Shown piece after piece: positions 21,701 through 32,990 of a stretch of DNA of 64,000 nt; position 1 is the stretch's first letter; each line of letters opens with the position of its first letter. Under the pieces are notes generated by a model. The model had not been told where the DNA came from. It saw only the letters and a program-made list of their open reading frames with translations, and did not search any database. Source of the DNA: Laguncularia racemosa (lineage: Eukaryota; Streptophyta; Magnoliopsida; Myrtales; Combretaceae); assembly GCA_037954665.1 (NCBI GenBank), contig JBBMOL010000424.1, positions 246,339-310,338 on the forward strand, given 5' to 3'. The translations under genes and the position numbers were made by a program.

Positions 21701-24700
21701 GAAAAGACAGTAGTTAAATTGGGGATTATTTTGGATTTATTCACATTTTTGGCTCACTGATACCTAGAAGGTCTTGGATATAGTTTCCGGCAGTTTCAGC
21801 AGCAATTTTTTTCAACCATCATTGTTTAATCTATGATGTCTCCTGTGGATTACATGTGTGGAAAGATCGAAGATCTTGGGAAAAAATACTTCTTATTTTT
21901 TTATGCTTAAGCTAATAGATGTTTGCAACTCTCCTATGAAATGTAATTCTCTATCAAATTGGAATCACAGCTTGCTTGGTGAATATTTTGCTTAAGAATG
22001 TGTAATAGCTAAGGGAAAAAAAAGGTTCTCAAATAAATTGCCATCCATGATTAGGTGGCAGTTGATAAAAACGCAAAGAATTGAATGGCTAAGAAGAGTG
22101 GATTTACTGTATGTGTGCTTGAGGGAGAGGGAGAGATTGGAGGGATAACATTGTTGTCATTTTGCAGGTTCTTTCTGTTCTTTCTGTCGGTAAGTGATTG
22201 CTTTATTACTTAAAAGAAAAGGTTTGTTCTTCTTAGAGCCACTTTTCATTTTTTTAATTTGCGATCAAATCAGATCGGATTTTTTTTTTCATTAATAAAA
22301 GATGCGGTACATCATAAAAGAAATAATCCTACAGCAGTTAAAACACTTTCCAGGGTGAAACTAAACAAAAGAACACTGCTGTGACTAAAGACCTGATTGA
22401 AGCAAAATACCCACAAGGGTGAAGGGAAACAACATACTCACTAAAATAAACCAAAACCACTAGAAAACTACAAAGTCTAACTTCCGAGGACCTAAACCAT
22501 TGTCTACAGAGAACACTTGAGATTCATCTAAACTCATGGACCTACCTTCTACTTGGGAATCAACCTCTGCCAATTCATTTGCATTCACCATAATTCTTGC
22601 TTCTCTTTTGGTCTTAGACACTACACTTGGAGATGGAGAGACCTCAATGACTCTGTTTTTGAAAGAATTATCCAAAACCACAATGTTTACAGGCTTTTCT
22701 AAGGGACAAAGGGTTACATTTAAAGTCCCCATGGAGGCCAACTCCAGATTCAAGGGACTAACTTCCTTCAAAGGACAAGCGACAACACCATGACCAAAGA
22801 TATTGTAGCGAGAGCAGCTAGGGGGCTTCCATTGGTATTCAACTTCTATAGAAACCTTTCTACCACCAAAACATCGAATCAAGATCGTGTGTATGAAATC
22901 GCTATTGGCTTCCATCTCAACATATACCCAAGCAGAGCTCATTCTTTCCTATGGAGCCGTAATCGAGTCAACAATCAAAGGCTTACCAAGTCTACTTGCT
23001 ATGTAACTAATACCCTTCTTATGGAAAAACTCCATAGGGACATTCCAAAGCTTAACCCAAACAGGAATGGTGTTAGTAGCTTTACTTGCAAATGACATAC
23101 CCATTTCCCAATATTTAAGAATAAAATACCGACTAGCAAAGTACCAAGGGGTTTCAAGGACCCTCAACATTTGACATTCACTTCCAAACTTGAAAAGAAA
23201 AGTGCCTCTTTCATTACTCAACACTTTGAGTAGACCAAAACGATCCCATACTGCATGGGTAATCTTCTCCACTACTGGAAAGGGAAGAGACTTACCAAGG
23301 AACCCACCAACTATGGTATTTCTCCATAGACGAGCTCCAAACTCAGACACCTGTTCCTTTTAACCAAATTTTTGGAAGTTCACTTGTGGTTCTTAATTGC
23401 TAAAGAGCGTGACAAGTTGTACCTTCTTGAGAATCAAAAGGTGATGCCTATGGTGTAGCGCAATCAACTAGTAGTGCTTGCTTGAGTGACAGCTAAGTGA
23501 ACTTGCCTCAACTTGGCTTAGTATGGCTTCTATGGTGTTTATGCCATTACCTTGGAGCCTATAATATTTTGGCCCCAAAATCTTCAATATTTAGTGGTCT
23601 CGTAAGAATGCACTCACCTTTTTTCATTGAGATGAATGCACTTGCCTTCTATGTCAGAGTTTCAGCTGCAAGTGACTGATGTGACTTGCTTCTTTTGAAG
23701 GTAACTAGACATTCTCAGAAGTATTGTCCTGAAGCCATTATGTTCCTTCAAACTGTGCTTCTGGCAGTTTTAGACACAAAGAAAATGTCCAGTCATTCGA
23801 CTCAGGTATGCATTTTGGAATTTCCAGGGCTTTCATCGTGGTGTTCACTTTTTACTTGTGGCGGTCCTTAGTTGTGAAATTGGGCAATTGTTTTTGAGCT
23901 ATGGGAAAAAGCTATCTCTTTTAAGTTCATGGGGAATGACAAATGTGATGCTCTTTGTTTCAGATGTATCATCTAATGGAGTTAAGATTACCAAAGCCAA
24001 TTCTATGCTTACAAGAAAAAGCCAATGACATTGGTCCTCTAAACTTCCTTGAAATAGTGGACATGCCTGACAACTCTACATTTTTCAGCTCTGATAATTT
24101 CAGGTGAGGCTTTCATGATTCTGTTATTCCCTTCTGTCTAGTTCTGTCCTGCTGCTGGCAAGTTGATGCATTGTAATGTGATGCGGACTTAGCAGCAGGT
24201 CATGTCATTGTACTAATTGTGTTTTAGGGTTGACACGATTACTTTCAATGACCTTTTTAATGGGGTGTACTGGAGAGCAACACTTGGCAGTGTTTCTTTG
24301 TGTCTGTGCAACTTACTTATGCAGCCATGAGTGTCGTTAATGAAAAATGTTACTTTTAAGGTCTATTGTGAGAGGACAGATATCAAAATTAGCATGCTTT
24401 TGTGGTCATTGTCTTGACTGTTAATTTGATACCATTGAAAATTGATATTTGGCTGTGCAGAGCGGCAGTATTAACAACTGCAGTGGAAACCCTAAAAGGG
24501 TTTGTGGATATCTACACGGGGTTCAGCTCATTTCCGGAAATTTTCCATCCAATCTCACTGCTTTTAATTGAAGTTGCACGGCAAGAAAATATGCCAGATG
24601 AGCTGCAGAACAAACTTAGAGATGTTGCCCATCAGATCAAGACAAAATCTGATCAACATATGCGATGTCCTCTTCAAATGAGGAAACAAAAGCCAATGCC

Positions 24701-25178
24701 AATTAAGCTGCTTAACCCAAAATTCGAGGAGAAGTAACTCTCTCTCTCTCTCTCTCTCTGCTGGTGTGTTTGTATGTGCACTCACCTGTGTTATGTATGG
24801 ATAAGTGGCTACAGTAGTGCACATTGTTGGTACATTGAATACTTGCATGGCCATATATATATATATAGAGGTCATATTTGGTGTATGTATTGTAACATGT
24901 CTTTCTTCTGCAGCTTTGTCAAAGGTAGAGATTATGATCCAGATCGTGAGCGGGCTGAGAGAAGAAAGTTGAAGAAGCTATTAAAACGTGAAGCCAAGGG
25001 TGCAGTTCGTGAACTACGTAAAGACAATTATTTCTTATTGGAGCAGAAGGAGAAAGACAAGGCACGATTGGAAGAAGAAAGAGCGGAGAAATATGGTAAA
25101 GCAAGAGCTTTTCTTCAAGAGCAGGAGCATGCTTTCAAGTCCGGTCAATTAGGAAAAGGCAGGAAGAGGAGGAGGTAA
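15759..25178 (+). CDS. NOP14: Nucleolar protein 14, 14 exons, complete (963 aa)
   Basis: NOP14 is a nucleolar component of the small-subunit processome, needed for 18S rRNA maturation and 40S assembly. Exons: 15759-15977, 16417-16551, 16955-17114, 18243-18325, 18614-18673, 18759-18971, 19239-19367, 19975-20697, 21116-21308, 21423-21616, 23701-23805, 23964-24103, 24461-24733, 24914-25178. These sum to 2892 bases in one frame. Seen: Lys-rich N-terminus; the conserved NPFESIWSRRKFDVLGKKRK block (residues ~38-57); LLKEYExSGKxSVFxDKRIGE (~77-98); a long Asp/Glu-rich domain (~334-490); the helical core with FYGILLQYFAVLAN, EIPYFAAICARQR and LWSLIFPCSDFRHVVMTPA (~575-700); and a basic C-terminus after FVKGRDYDPDRERAERRKLK, ending GKGRKRRR (nuclear/nucleolar signal). 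Length is close to plant homologues (about 900 aa). The start is the ATG just before AKKSLLSS; an in-frame TTG upstream is not a plant start. Splice choices were made by reading frame and conservation, not transcripts. Confidence 0.93.
17341..17775 (+). repeat. Tandem duplication inside NOP14 intron 3 (period 232)
   Basis: CCTCAAGCATAATATTTTAC begins at 17341 and again at 17573. The match continues through GGATGAGCTT, GTGACAA, ATATTTCAAGTG and TTACAGTTTTCTTCAATGG, and the copies are clearly diverged. Non-coding; it enlarges the 1.1-kb intron 17115-18242. Confidence 0.85.
20698..21115 (+). other. NOP14 intron 8 with an apparent GC-AG boundary
   Basis: Exon 8 ends ...AAGATGCAG and the next bases are GCATGT; exon 9 begins GTATTTTATGG after TTCTTTGCAG. 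Joining them gives KKMQ-VFYG, the junction conserved in plant NOP14. The nearest GT donor (20702) would shift the frame, and no other acceptor restores it. GC-AG introns are a known minority class spliced by the major spliceosome. Reading through gives a stop at about 20835. Confidence 0.8.
22280..23365 (-). mobile_element. LINE fragment (ORF1, DUF4283 plus CCHC knuckle) in NOP14 intron 10, antisense to the gene
   Basis: On the minus strand, 23359 down to 22460 encodes the start region of plant non-LTR ORF1-type proteins. First comes a DUF4283-like segment (GARLWRNTIVGGFLGKSLPF, then VWDRFGLLKVLSNERGTFLF, PWYFASRYFILKYWEMG and VWVKLWNVPMEFF). Then follows a zinc-knuckle region with PPSCSRYNIFGHGVVACP, in which the second Cys of CxxC is Tyr. 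A stop or frame break separates the halves near 22945. A T-run at 22280-22289 is the minus-strand poly(A) tail, giving a 3' end. No reverse transcriptase lies between ORF1 and the tail, so the copy is internally deleted. Clear target duplications were not found. It accounts for much of the 2.1-kb intron. Confidence 0.78.
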
Positions 25179-28000
25179 AAAACAAACAGAGATATTGTCT
25201 CTCACTTCGTGATGGTGGTTACTTGGGTGGAGATATAGTTTAATGCAAGTCGACCGATTGGTATAGAATGATCTTTTGAGGGGTTAAGTTTAAGTTCAAT
25301 CATCAATTATTAAGCAAGATTATCACATGCTGATGTGCAAAATTTATCGGCACAAGATGTGGAGAGAGGAGTGTGGTCGGCGTATGGTTGCATGCTTAAA
25401 AGCATGCCAATCAGCAATTTTGTTACTGTAAATAGAAACAGCCGAATCCTATCTCTTATATGCTTTTTTTTTGGTAGTATCTTTTATATGCTTTACTGCA
25501 TTTGGGCTTCTAAATGTACCATCATTCAGTCTGCCTGTGCAACAAACACCCATTACACGCTACTAGTACATTCTTTTTCTAGGTGAGAAGCCTAGATAGT
25601 TTTCATTGCCCAATCAAATGCACCATTACTTTACTAGACTATTTAATCGTTTTTGTTATGGTGTTCCGGTGAATTCAAATTGAGATCTCATCGCTATGGT
25701 CAATAATTAGTTGGTTAAGCTCATAAGGATGAGTCACGGCCAGGTGGAAAGGCGTGTGTTCTCTTTATGGAATCATCCAAAGTTCTATTTATCGAAAAAC
25801 ATAACTGATTATAGCTTTCTCCCAAATTTTAGTAACTTTCAATGGAAAATTGGAAGATTAGCTCTAAGTAAAGACTATAACAGTACTGGATCCTTGCAAT
25901 CGTATGTGGTAGTGGATTACTTTTTAGATCGAATGTATCCTAAAGAATATGTTCATTGTATTTACATTGAAATTCATCTCTTGTAATGTAGTTAATAAAA
26001 TGGATAAATCTTTCTACGTAGGAAGTTATACTAATTGTCTATTCATTGGGTATTGGTGCATCATTTCAAAATATCGCTTCATTTCTCTCTAATTATAGGC
26101 CAGTTGAATTATCAAAACCACCAAATGTTGGTAGTAATACCTTCCTTCAACCTGTTAAATAACACACATTTGATTCTGACGTGGGACTAAGAATCCGGTC
26201 CTCCATCATGTTCACATTTTTCCAATATTTGATCTATCCAAAAAGAGAGTCACAAAAAATTACAGAACATTTTTAATTGCATAAGATCATTTTAACCTTT
26301 CTGCCTAAAAAGCTAACCTGGTAATTGTTAATATGTTTTTTTACCCACAATAGCACATCACATCAATAAACCCCATGTCCTTCTCTCTTCGTCTTCTTCT
26401 TCGTATCTTTCCTTTACTGTTAACAAATTCTCCTAAGCAAAATATAGATCCGTGAAACATGAATTTGAACATTTAAAGATCTTTTATCTCTGTATGATTT
26501 TAAAAGATTTAGGAAAGGCCTATCATCGACATGAATAGTTATGAAATCACAAACTATTACTTAGTAATTATATGAATTAACAATTTCTACTCGAAATGAG
26601 TCTCTTGATGTTAATAGGACAATAACATTATAATTAGTTTAGTTGTAAAACAAGATTTAAAAAAATGGTTTCGTACAGAGATTCTTCAAGTAGGATTGAA
26701 ATAGATTCTTGCTTCTCTCTCTTTCTCCTTTCTCTCTCTCTCTCTCTCTCTCTCTTTTTTCAAGTGATAGGAGATTGTAAATGGTTAGATGGCATAGAAA
26801 TCTTTTCGCTTTCCTTCTTTTAAGTCCTTTTTGACATTTTCCTTTTGGTAAAAGAAAAAAGAACTTTAAAGCAATAGTGATTGATTTTTTAGAAAAAGTT
26901 ACTATATTACATTCTAATCCTATATGTTTGGTGATTGTAAAATGTTGTGGGAGAGAATAAATTCAGCTTGATGGTTCTCAACAAAAAAAATATAATAGGT
27001 ATTGTTTGAATATCATTTGATGATTTTTAAAAAGGTTTAGCACTACATTGTTCCTTAAATTAAATTGATAGTACTAAGGGTTCAAATTTCTCACGAACTT
27101 CATTTTTTCTAGAAAATAGATTCCTGAAAGACATTTTGTCCATATCTGAAAAACCTCTACAACTTCATGATTTCTTACTAATTGTCCTCCAAATCTTTTA
27201 GAGGTGATGTTACAAAGTGCAGCAACAACACCCATGATATATGCACATGACTCACAATGTTTATCAATATACCTATCTCATGTATGTGCATTCCTTGTTT
27301 TGTGCATCCTTCAGCACTATTAACATAATTCGTTTCTTTTTAATTAATATAATGCAATCAATCTTGAACCAGGATTGAGTGGAATTAGTTGGTTAGTCTT
27401 GAGATTACACCTCCTTCCATTATTGGTTTGACATGTCGGAAAAGCAAACTTATAAGGTCCAACGCATGCTAAAATTTTTGGCTAGAAGAAAAAAAAGAAC
27501 ACGCTCAAGATCAATTTTCAAAATAAATTAAAAGTCTCTAGGGTTTGAGTTAGCGCCTACCAAGATTACTACTTACTAAAAGCCAGTGTCTGTTGAGTGC
27601 TTCCTAACTAATTATGGATTTGGCCCAACATAGGGTAGTTGCTGCTTGATCACCATAGACTGTTTGTTCCACATAATAGGGACCATATTCTAAGTACAAC
27701 CATTCTGAATGATGCACTTAAGGTTGCCTTTGGAGAGACAAATAGTAGTTGGTTTTTAATGGAGGGCTTATGCAAAGCAATAAAGAGTGTGATGGATCAA
27801 GACATTGAAGTTGGTGGAGTGATCACAAAGAAAGAACAAGAAAGCGAATGGATAGTAACACTTATATTCCAAATTTGGTTCACAAGTGCATGACCACTAT
27901 TGTATTGCACGTGTAATCTCGATTTTAGATTGACAGGAAGAGAACATAACTTTCACTCAACGTGCACAAGGATGAAGGATTTTAGAGAACTTTGAACCAA
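25179..28000. other. NOP14 3' flank and intergenic sequence
   Basis: The stretch after the NOP14 stop includes the UTR of unknown length; the first clear AATAAA is near 25992. A TC microsatellite lies at about 26727-26756. ORFs at 25711-25986 and 27639-27893 match nothing I recognise and have no supporting splice or context signals. Confidence 0.5.
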
Positions 28001-28031
28001 GATATTGATTTGAATTACTTGTGCTAATAAT

Positions 28032-28208
28032 TCAACGATTTATTAAAATCTCTCTATTTATATCCACGATCATCTTGGCATAATAATAGCATGGATTTTG
28101 GTCACCATGCTGTTGCTGTTGGAATGTGACCTCAAAGTTGTTGAGCACATCTCCCATTGATGGTCTCTCACACCCTTTATCAGCTAAACACCACTTTGCT
28201 ATATTTGT
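28032..28208 (-). pseudogene. C-terminal fragment of a CrRLK1L receptor-like kinase
   Basis: The minus-strand translation contains NIAKWCLADKGCERPSMGDV followed by a Gln-rich tail. This is the end of the kinase domain in malectin-like (FERONIA-type) receptor kinases (family pattern AxxCLAxxGxxRPSMGDVxWNLE). It closely parallels the end of the pseudogene at 40475-42874, and the non-coding sequence below it (27960-28030) is also similar to 40400-40540. The fragment stops exactly where the copia LTR begins at 28209, so its upstream part is missing. A paralogous remnant, not functional. Confidence 0.75.
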
Positions 28209-28526
28209 TGACATAATAAAAAAGAAGAAGGCTACTATAGTAAGAATAGAATGAGGAAGTAAACAGAGCAAGGCATGGGAGAGGAGACAAATAGGGAGCT
28301 AGTATTATTGATATAACAAAACCTTTTTATACACATAGTCATTTAGATGTTTTATGTTGATAAGCAATCGACTACTAATCCTGAGTCAACTAAAACATCT
28401 AATCTATCAAAACAATATAAGTTCCTAAATATAGTAAGTCCCATCCTTAACTACTATAACTGTAAGCAAAAAAGAAATTACAAAACAATCCTCAAAGTAC
28501 TCATAAAAATTCTCAATTTACTGACA
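28209..28526 (-). repeat. 3' LTR of the copia element
   Basis: Starts TGACATAATAAAAAAG and ends CAATTTACTGACA on the plus strand. It aligns with the reassembled 5' LTR pieces through GTAAACAGAGCAAG, AAAACCTTTTTA, GTTTTATGTTGATAAGCAA and TACAAAACAA. It serves as the uninterrupted reference showing where the two gypsy insertions broke the other LTR. Confidence 0.85.
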
Positions 28527-28721
28527 CTCTTTGAGAATTTTCTTGGAGACACCAAGTGTTGATTTGAGTTCACCAAACTTAGCTTTTGGAAGTGCATTAG
28601 TTAGTATGTACACAATTTGATCTTTCGATTTGTAGTGCACTAGACTTACTTCACGATTTCTTTCTGCTTCTCAGATTGCATGGAACTTCACTTTAATATG
28701 CTTAGTTCTTCTATACTACAC

Positions 28722-29960
28722 CTAATATTTTGTAATTGCAATTGTAGATTTATTATCTACCAAAATGACAGTTGGATTATCCTGTTGTTGCCCTAAATCC
28801 GATAGCAAATTCCTGAGCCAAATTACTTGATTTGAAGCTGCTGCAGCTGAAAAGTATTTTGCTTCGGTTGATAATTGGGCTACTCTTGATTTCTTGAATT
28901 CCAAGAGAATGCTCCACTTCCAAATGAAAAAAACATAACTAGAAGTGCTCCTGGAATTATCTACACTACCAGCCTAATCGCTATATGCAAATCCTTAGAA
29001 TTCTTTGCTCTCAATTTTTTTTAAACCCCAAACCATAATCAATAGTCCCTCTAATGTATCTTAAAACTCTCTTAGCCACACTAAGATGAACTTAGCTAGG
29101 TGAGTAAATGAACCTAGAGCGTAAGCTTGCGGAAAACATTAAATCTAGTCTTGTAGCACTTAAATATAGTAGGCTCCCAATCAAGCTTCTATAGACAAAT
29201 GCATTTTCTTTGCTTTCCATTTCATATTTTGCTAACTTTTCATTCATTCTCAAAGGAGTTTCGACTGGCTTACACTTCTCTATGTGGAACTTCTAGAGCA
29301 TAATTTTGTTGAGAGACAAAAATTCCAGTTTCACATTGATAAACTTCCATGCTTAAAAAATATTTCATCCCACTTAAGTTAAACATTTCAAACTCACTCT
29401 CCATTTGCAAGACAAACTATAACAAGGCCTTTGAATTACAAGATTTAACCAACAAGTCATCAACATATAGGGAGAAAATGAGCTGTACATCTCCTTGAAC
29501 ATTCAACATGTATAAAGTTGCTTCACTTTCACTTCATTTGAACGTTTGTTGTAGAAGATATGAGTCAATTCTACTATAACATGCCCTCGGAGCTTGCTTT
29601 AAACCATAGAGTGCTTTGTGAGGCTTGTAAACTTTGTCTTCATAACCTATAACTTAAAATCCTTTTGATTGCTCAACATAGACATCTTCTTTTAGCAAGC
29701 CATTGAGAAAGGCTGACTTCACATCCAAATGGTGAATTTTCCATCCATCTTTGCTACTAAGGTGATTAAAAGCCTTATAGTGTCATGACAAGCTACGGGT
29801 GCAAAGGTGTTAGAGAAATCAACACCATACTCTTAAAGGTGACCTTTGACAACTAATCTAGCCTTTAGCTTGTTTACAGATCCATTGGGATTATATTTGA
29901 TCCTAAAAACCCACTGTACTCCAATTACCTTTTGATTTTTTAGCCTATTGACAAGCTCTT
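28722..29960 (-). pseudogene. Copia reverse transcriptase and RNase H remnant
   Basis: On the minus strand the reverse transcriptase begins near 30025 with an EGWKAAIEKKL-like start and KARLVVKG further on, followed by PVETPLRMNEKLAK and LIGSLLYLSATRLDL blocks. RNase H is at about 28904-28722 (VAQLSTEAKYFSAAAASNQV, WLRNLLSDLG, VDNKSTIAI). Many stops and frameshifts lie between blocks. Would have copied element RNA into DNA and removed the RNA strand. Confidence 0.8.
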
Positions 29961-30237
29961 AAGTGTCATTTTTGTTGATCATCCTTAGCTTCTTCTCTAT
30001 TGCTGCTTTCCATCCCTCATCTTCAACAGCTTCAGCATAACACTTGGGTTCTTGCAAAATTACATTACATCTCTCGTAGATTTCATCAAGTGGCCTTGTT
30101 CCTCTAATTGGAACATCATTAAGGTTTTTTGCAACCACCTCATCTTCTGTTTCACATGAAGGTTGGTGGACAATATTCTTATCTTGATCAACTTTTGGAA
30201 CTTCCAATTCATTTTTATCCCAATTCCAAATGGTAGC

Positions 30238-31335
30238 TTAATTAAATTTGATGTCTTTACTTGCAAATGTCTTTTTACTTGTTAGATTAAAAACTTTATA
30301 GCCCTTGGAGATGGAATTATATTCGATAAAAATTCCCATCCTAGCCTTGTAATCTAAGTTTCCTCTTTTGACATTTGGTACATGTGTGTAGCATAAGCCC
30401 CTAAACACTTTGAGGTGATTGATTGCTGGTTTTACTCCATTCCATGCTTTAAATGGAGTTCTATTCTTAACGACCTTAGTTAGAAGTCTATTTAGCAAGT
30501 AAATAGATCTATTGATAGCTTCTACAAAAAAATACTTGGGTATTTTCTTCTCAAACAACAAACACCTTGCCATCTCCATCACAGTTTTATTCTTCCACTC
30601 TGTTATGCCATTTTGCTATGGAGAGTAGGCAATGGTGAACTGATATTCTATTCTTGCTTCAACACAAAAATTACTGAATTTATTTGAAGTATATTCAGTG
30701 CCATTGTAGAATCTTATCACCTTGATTTTATTGTTCGTTTGATTTTCTACCATAGCCTTAAACTTTTGAAACACAATAGCCACTTCAGGTTTTTGTTTCA
30801 TAAAGTAAACCCAACATATCATCGAGTAATAATCTATAAATAGTATAAAATACTTATTTCCATTTAACAACAATACCCTCATGGGTCCACACACATTGGT
30901 ATGGATCAATTGTAGCCTTTTCAAAGCTTTCCAAGCTTGATTTGTAGGAAAAGGCAACCTGTTCTGTTTGCCAAATTGATATGTTTGGCATACATCCTCT
31001 TTCTTACAAATGATGGGAAGTCCTTGTGTTAAACCTTCATGTTGCAGGCTCTTAAGTGCAGCATAAGTAAAATGACCAAATCCTTTATGCCACAATTTGG
31101 ATTCATCTTCAATAGAGCTATAAGCATGCATGTTTGAATCTATCCACATGATTGGAAAGGTCTTATGTTTCATTTTCACAGTTAACATCTCATAGACACT
31201 TTGATCTATGATTGTACAAGACTTATTTTGAAAATGGAGAGTGGTTTTGGACTGATATGTTTTAGTACTAATAACAACGAACAACTCCTCCGTTTGGTGC
31301 TGCTGTAATTTGTGCTTGTTGTTGCTATTGGTCAC
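30238..31335 (-). pseudogene. Copia GAG-pre-integrase and integrase remnant
   Basis: Minus-strand reading shows the pre-integrase block (LWHKGFGHFTYAALKSLQ) and then the integrase core. The expected HTDVCGP is HTNVCGP and the expected SDNGTEY is FYNGTEY, so both catalytic Asp positions are changed. A TAG at 30616-30618 replaces the first Gln of the SPQQNG motif. Downstream, MEMARCLLFEKKIPKYFF and LLNRLLTKVVKNRTPF are standard copia integrase C-terminal blocks. Inactive on several grounds. Confidence 0.85.
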
Positions 31336-31339
31336 CTCT

Positions 31340-32284
31340 ACTCTTGCAAACCCTCTTCACATGGTTGAACTTCTTACACGAACAACATTGCATATTTGGT
31401 TTGAACCAACAAATTTTTTTGGAATGATCCATTCTCTTGTAGTAAGGATATGAAGGGTATTTGTTCATATTACAGGATTTACTTTCTTGACCCTTAGATT
31501 TTTCCTTTTGCTTTTGCTTATCGAAATGCTTCTTCTCTTTAGGTTGAGCTTTTTCTTTTTGTTTTGTAGGAAAAGTCCCTTCACTATTGGTTTCTTGTTT
31601 GAGTGATCTTCTTTACTATTGAGCTTTAAAAGCATGGATTAGCTCTACTAAGGAAATTTGGGACAATTCTCTTGAGTCTTCAAGATAAGAAATCTTGGAC
31701 TCAAATCTTTTTAGCAAACTCACCAAAACCTTTTCCACTACTCTTTGATCTAATAGTTCCTCACCATGTAGTCGAGTCTTTTTGACGACTTCTATAAGTC
31801 TATCATAATATTCCTTGATAGTTTCACTATCCTTCATCTTTTGTACTTCAAACTCTTTTTTTAAATTTTAAATATGAATTCTTCTTGTTTTTTCACTTCC
31901 CATATACATTTCCTTGAGTTTATCCTAAGCTTCTTTAGGTGTTTCAAGAGCCATTATTCTATCAAAAATTGCATCTAAAACCATACCTTGAATATGAGAT
32001 AAGGCTCTTGGTGCTTTAACAATTTTTTCTTCATGAATCCTAATTTGATTGAGCATAAGATTTTCATCTAAAGGTTGTGGTTATTTATTTATCTCGACAT
32101 ACTGCCATAAGCCTAGCATTCTCAAATCAGTCTTCATTTTGACAACCCAAACTTGATAGTTTTCACCATCAAGGATTGGAAGTGTGGGAGTTGTGGTTAC
32201 AGTGCTTGAGGAAGCCATGGAGTCCCCCCTTTTTTTTGTGTTTTGTTTTGTTTTATTGTGTTTTCTTTTTTTAATTTGTCTCAC
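31340..32284 (-). pseudogene. Copia gag remnant (UBN2-type) with degenerate CCHC region
   Basis: The start at 32216 reads MASSSTVTTTPTLPILDGEN then YQVWVVKMKTDLRMLGLW, the typical copia gag N-terminus. The block at 31837-31616 (SETIKEYYDRLIEVVKKTRL, then LVSLLKRFESKISYLEDSRE) is the UBN2 core. A Cys-rich, Lys-rich segment near 31340-31480 is the former zinc knuckle. Frame breaks near 31860 and 31990 split the protein. Gag would have formed the particle shell. Confidence 0.82.
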
Positions 32285-32331
32285 TTCAATTTTTCTTGTT
32301 TTGATTTCTTGCCTCTTTAAGATCCTTTAGT

Positions 32332-32343
32332 GCTTTGATGCCA
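32332..32343 (-). promoter_or_regulatory. Copia primer binding site (initiator tRNA-Met type)
   Basis: Minus-strand TGGCATCAAAGC directly follows the LTR end, close to the canonical TGGTATCAGAGC. Confidence 0.7.
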
Positions 32344-32419
32344 TGACAGAAAAAAAAGAAGAAGATTATTGGGGGAAAGAATAACAGTAAAAACAAAATA
32401 AGGGAGTAAACAAAGCAAG
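32344..32419 (-). repeat. Copia 5' LTR, first piece
   Basis: TGACAGAAAAAAAAGAAG to GTAAACAAAGCAAG. Ends at GCAAG, the target duplicated by the gypsy insertion that follows. Continues at 38637. Confidence 0.85.
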
Positions 32420-32962
32420 TGTTACAACACGAAGAGGTTGACATATGATGACCCTAAAATCCCATGTAGACTACTTGGTAACATAAAGGACCAAGTAACA
32501 ACATATCACACGTAGAACAGGATAACTCAATATAAAGGAGCATTAACATAGTATAGCCATAATAGAATAGTATAGAATAGATACAACAAACTTCTAGATA
32601 ATATAGTAACAAAATAATAGAATTTATAGGGAAAGACATATGTACAATCAAAGAATTATAAACATGAGAAAGAGAAAGGAATTGGGTATCGGATTCTCCA
32701 CAAATTTGTTGTTTTAGGAGTTGGGACTTACTTAAAGCAGTCCATTAACATTCACAAGTCAAGGTAATCGTTAGTAATGAGATAATAGTAAACCTTAGGT
32801 TTAAAGAAATAGAGCATTGAAGTTAAATAAAGAAGAAGATTGACCGAGTGAAAATTAAGGCGATAGAGGAATGGCGAGAAGACTTTTATGTTTGTAAAGA
32901 AAGGGCTGAGCTTAGAGTCTTGTGGGTGGACTTAGGCCGAGTTTATTACTAGGGCCTTAACA
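32420..32962 (+). repeat. 5' LTR of the chromovirus
   Basis: 543 bp, TGTTACAACACGAAGAGG to GGCCTTAACA. It aligns with the 3' LTR through AACATAAAGGACCAAG, AACAACATATCA and TCGGATTCTCCAC. The two LTRs are visibly diverged, so the insertion is not recent. Confidence 0.88.
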
Positions 32963-32990
32963 ATTTGGTGCTCTTGTTTTTGTCGTTTCA

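Noticed and set aside
27639..27893. 84-codon plus-strand ORF of fairly natural composition
   Set aside because: No family recognised, no splice or promoter context, and it lies beside decayed sequence; left unannotated as a gene.
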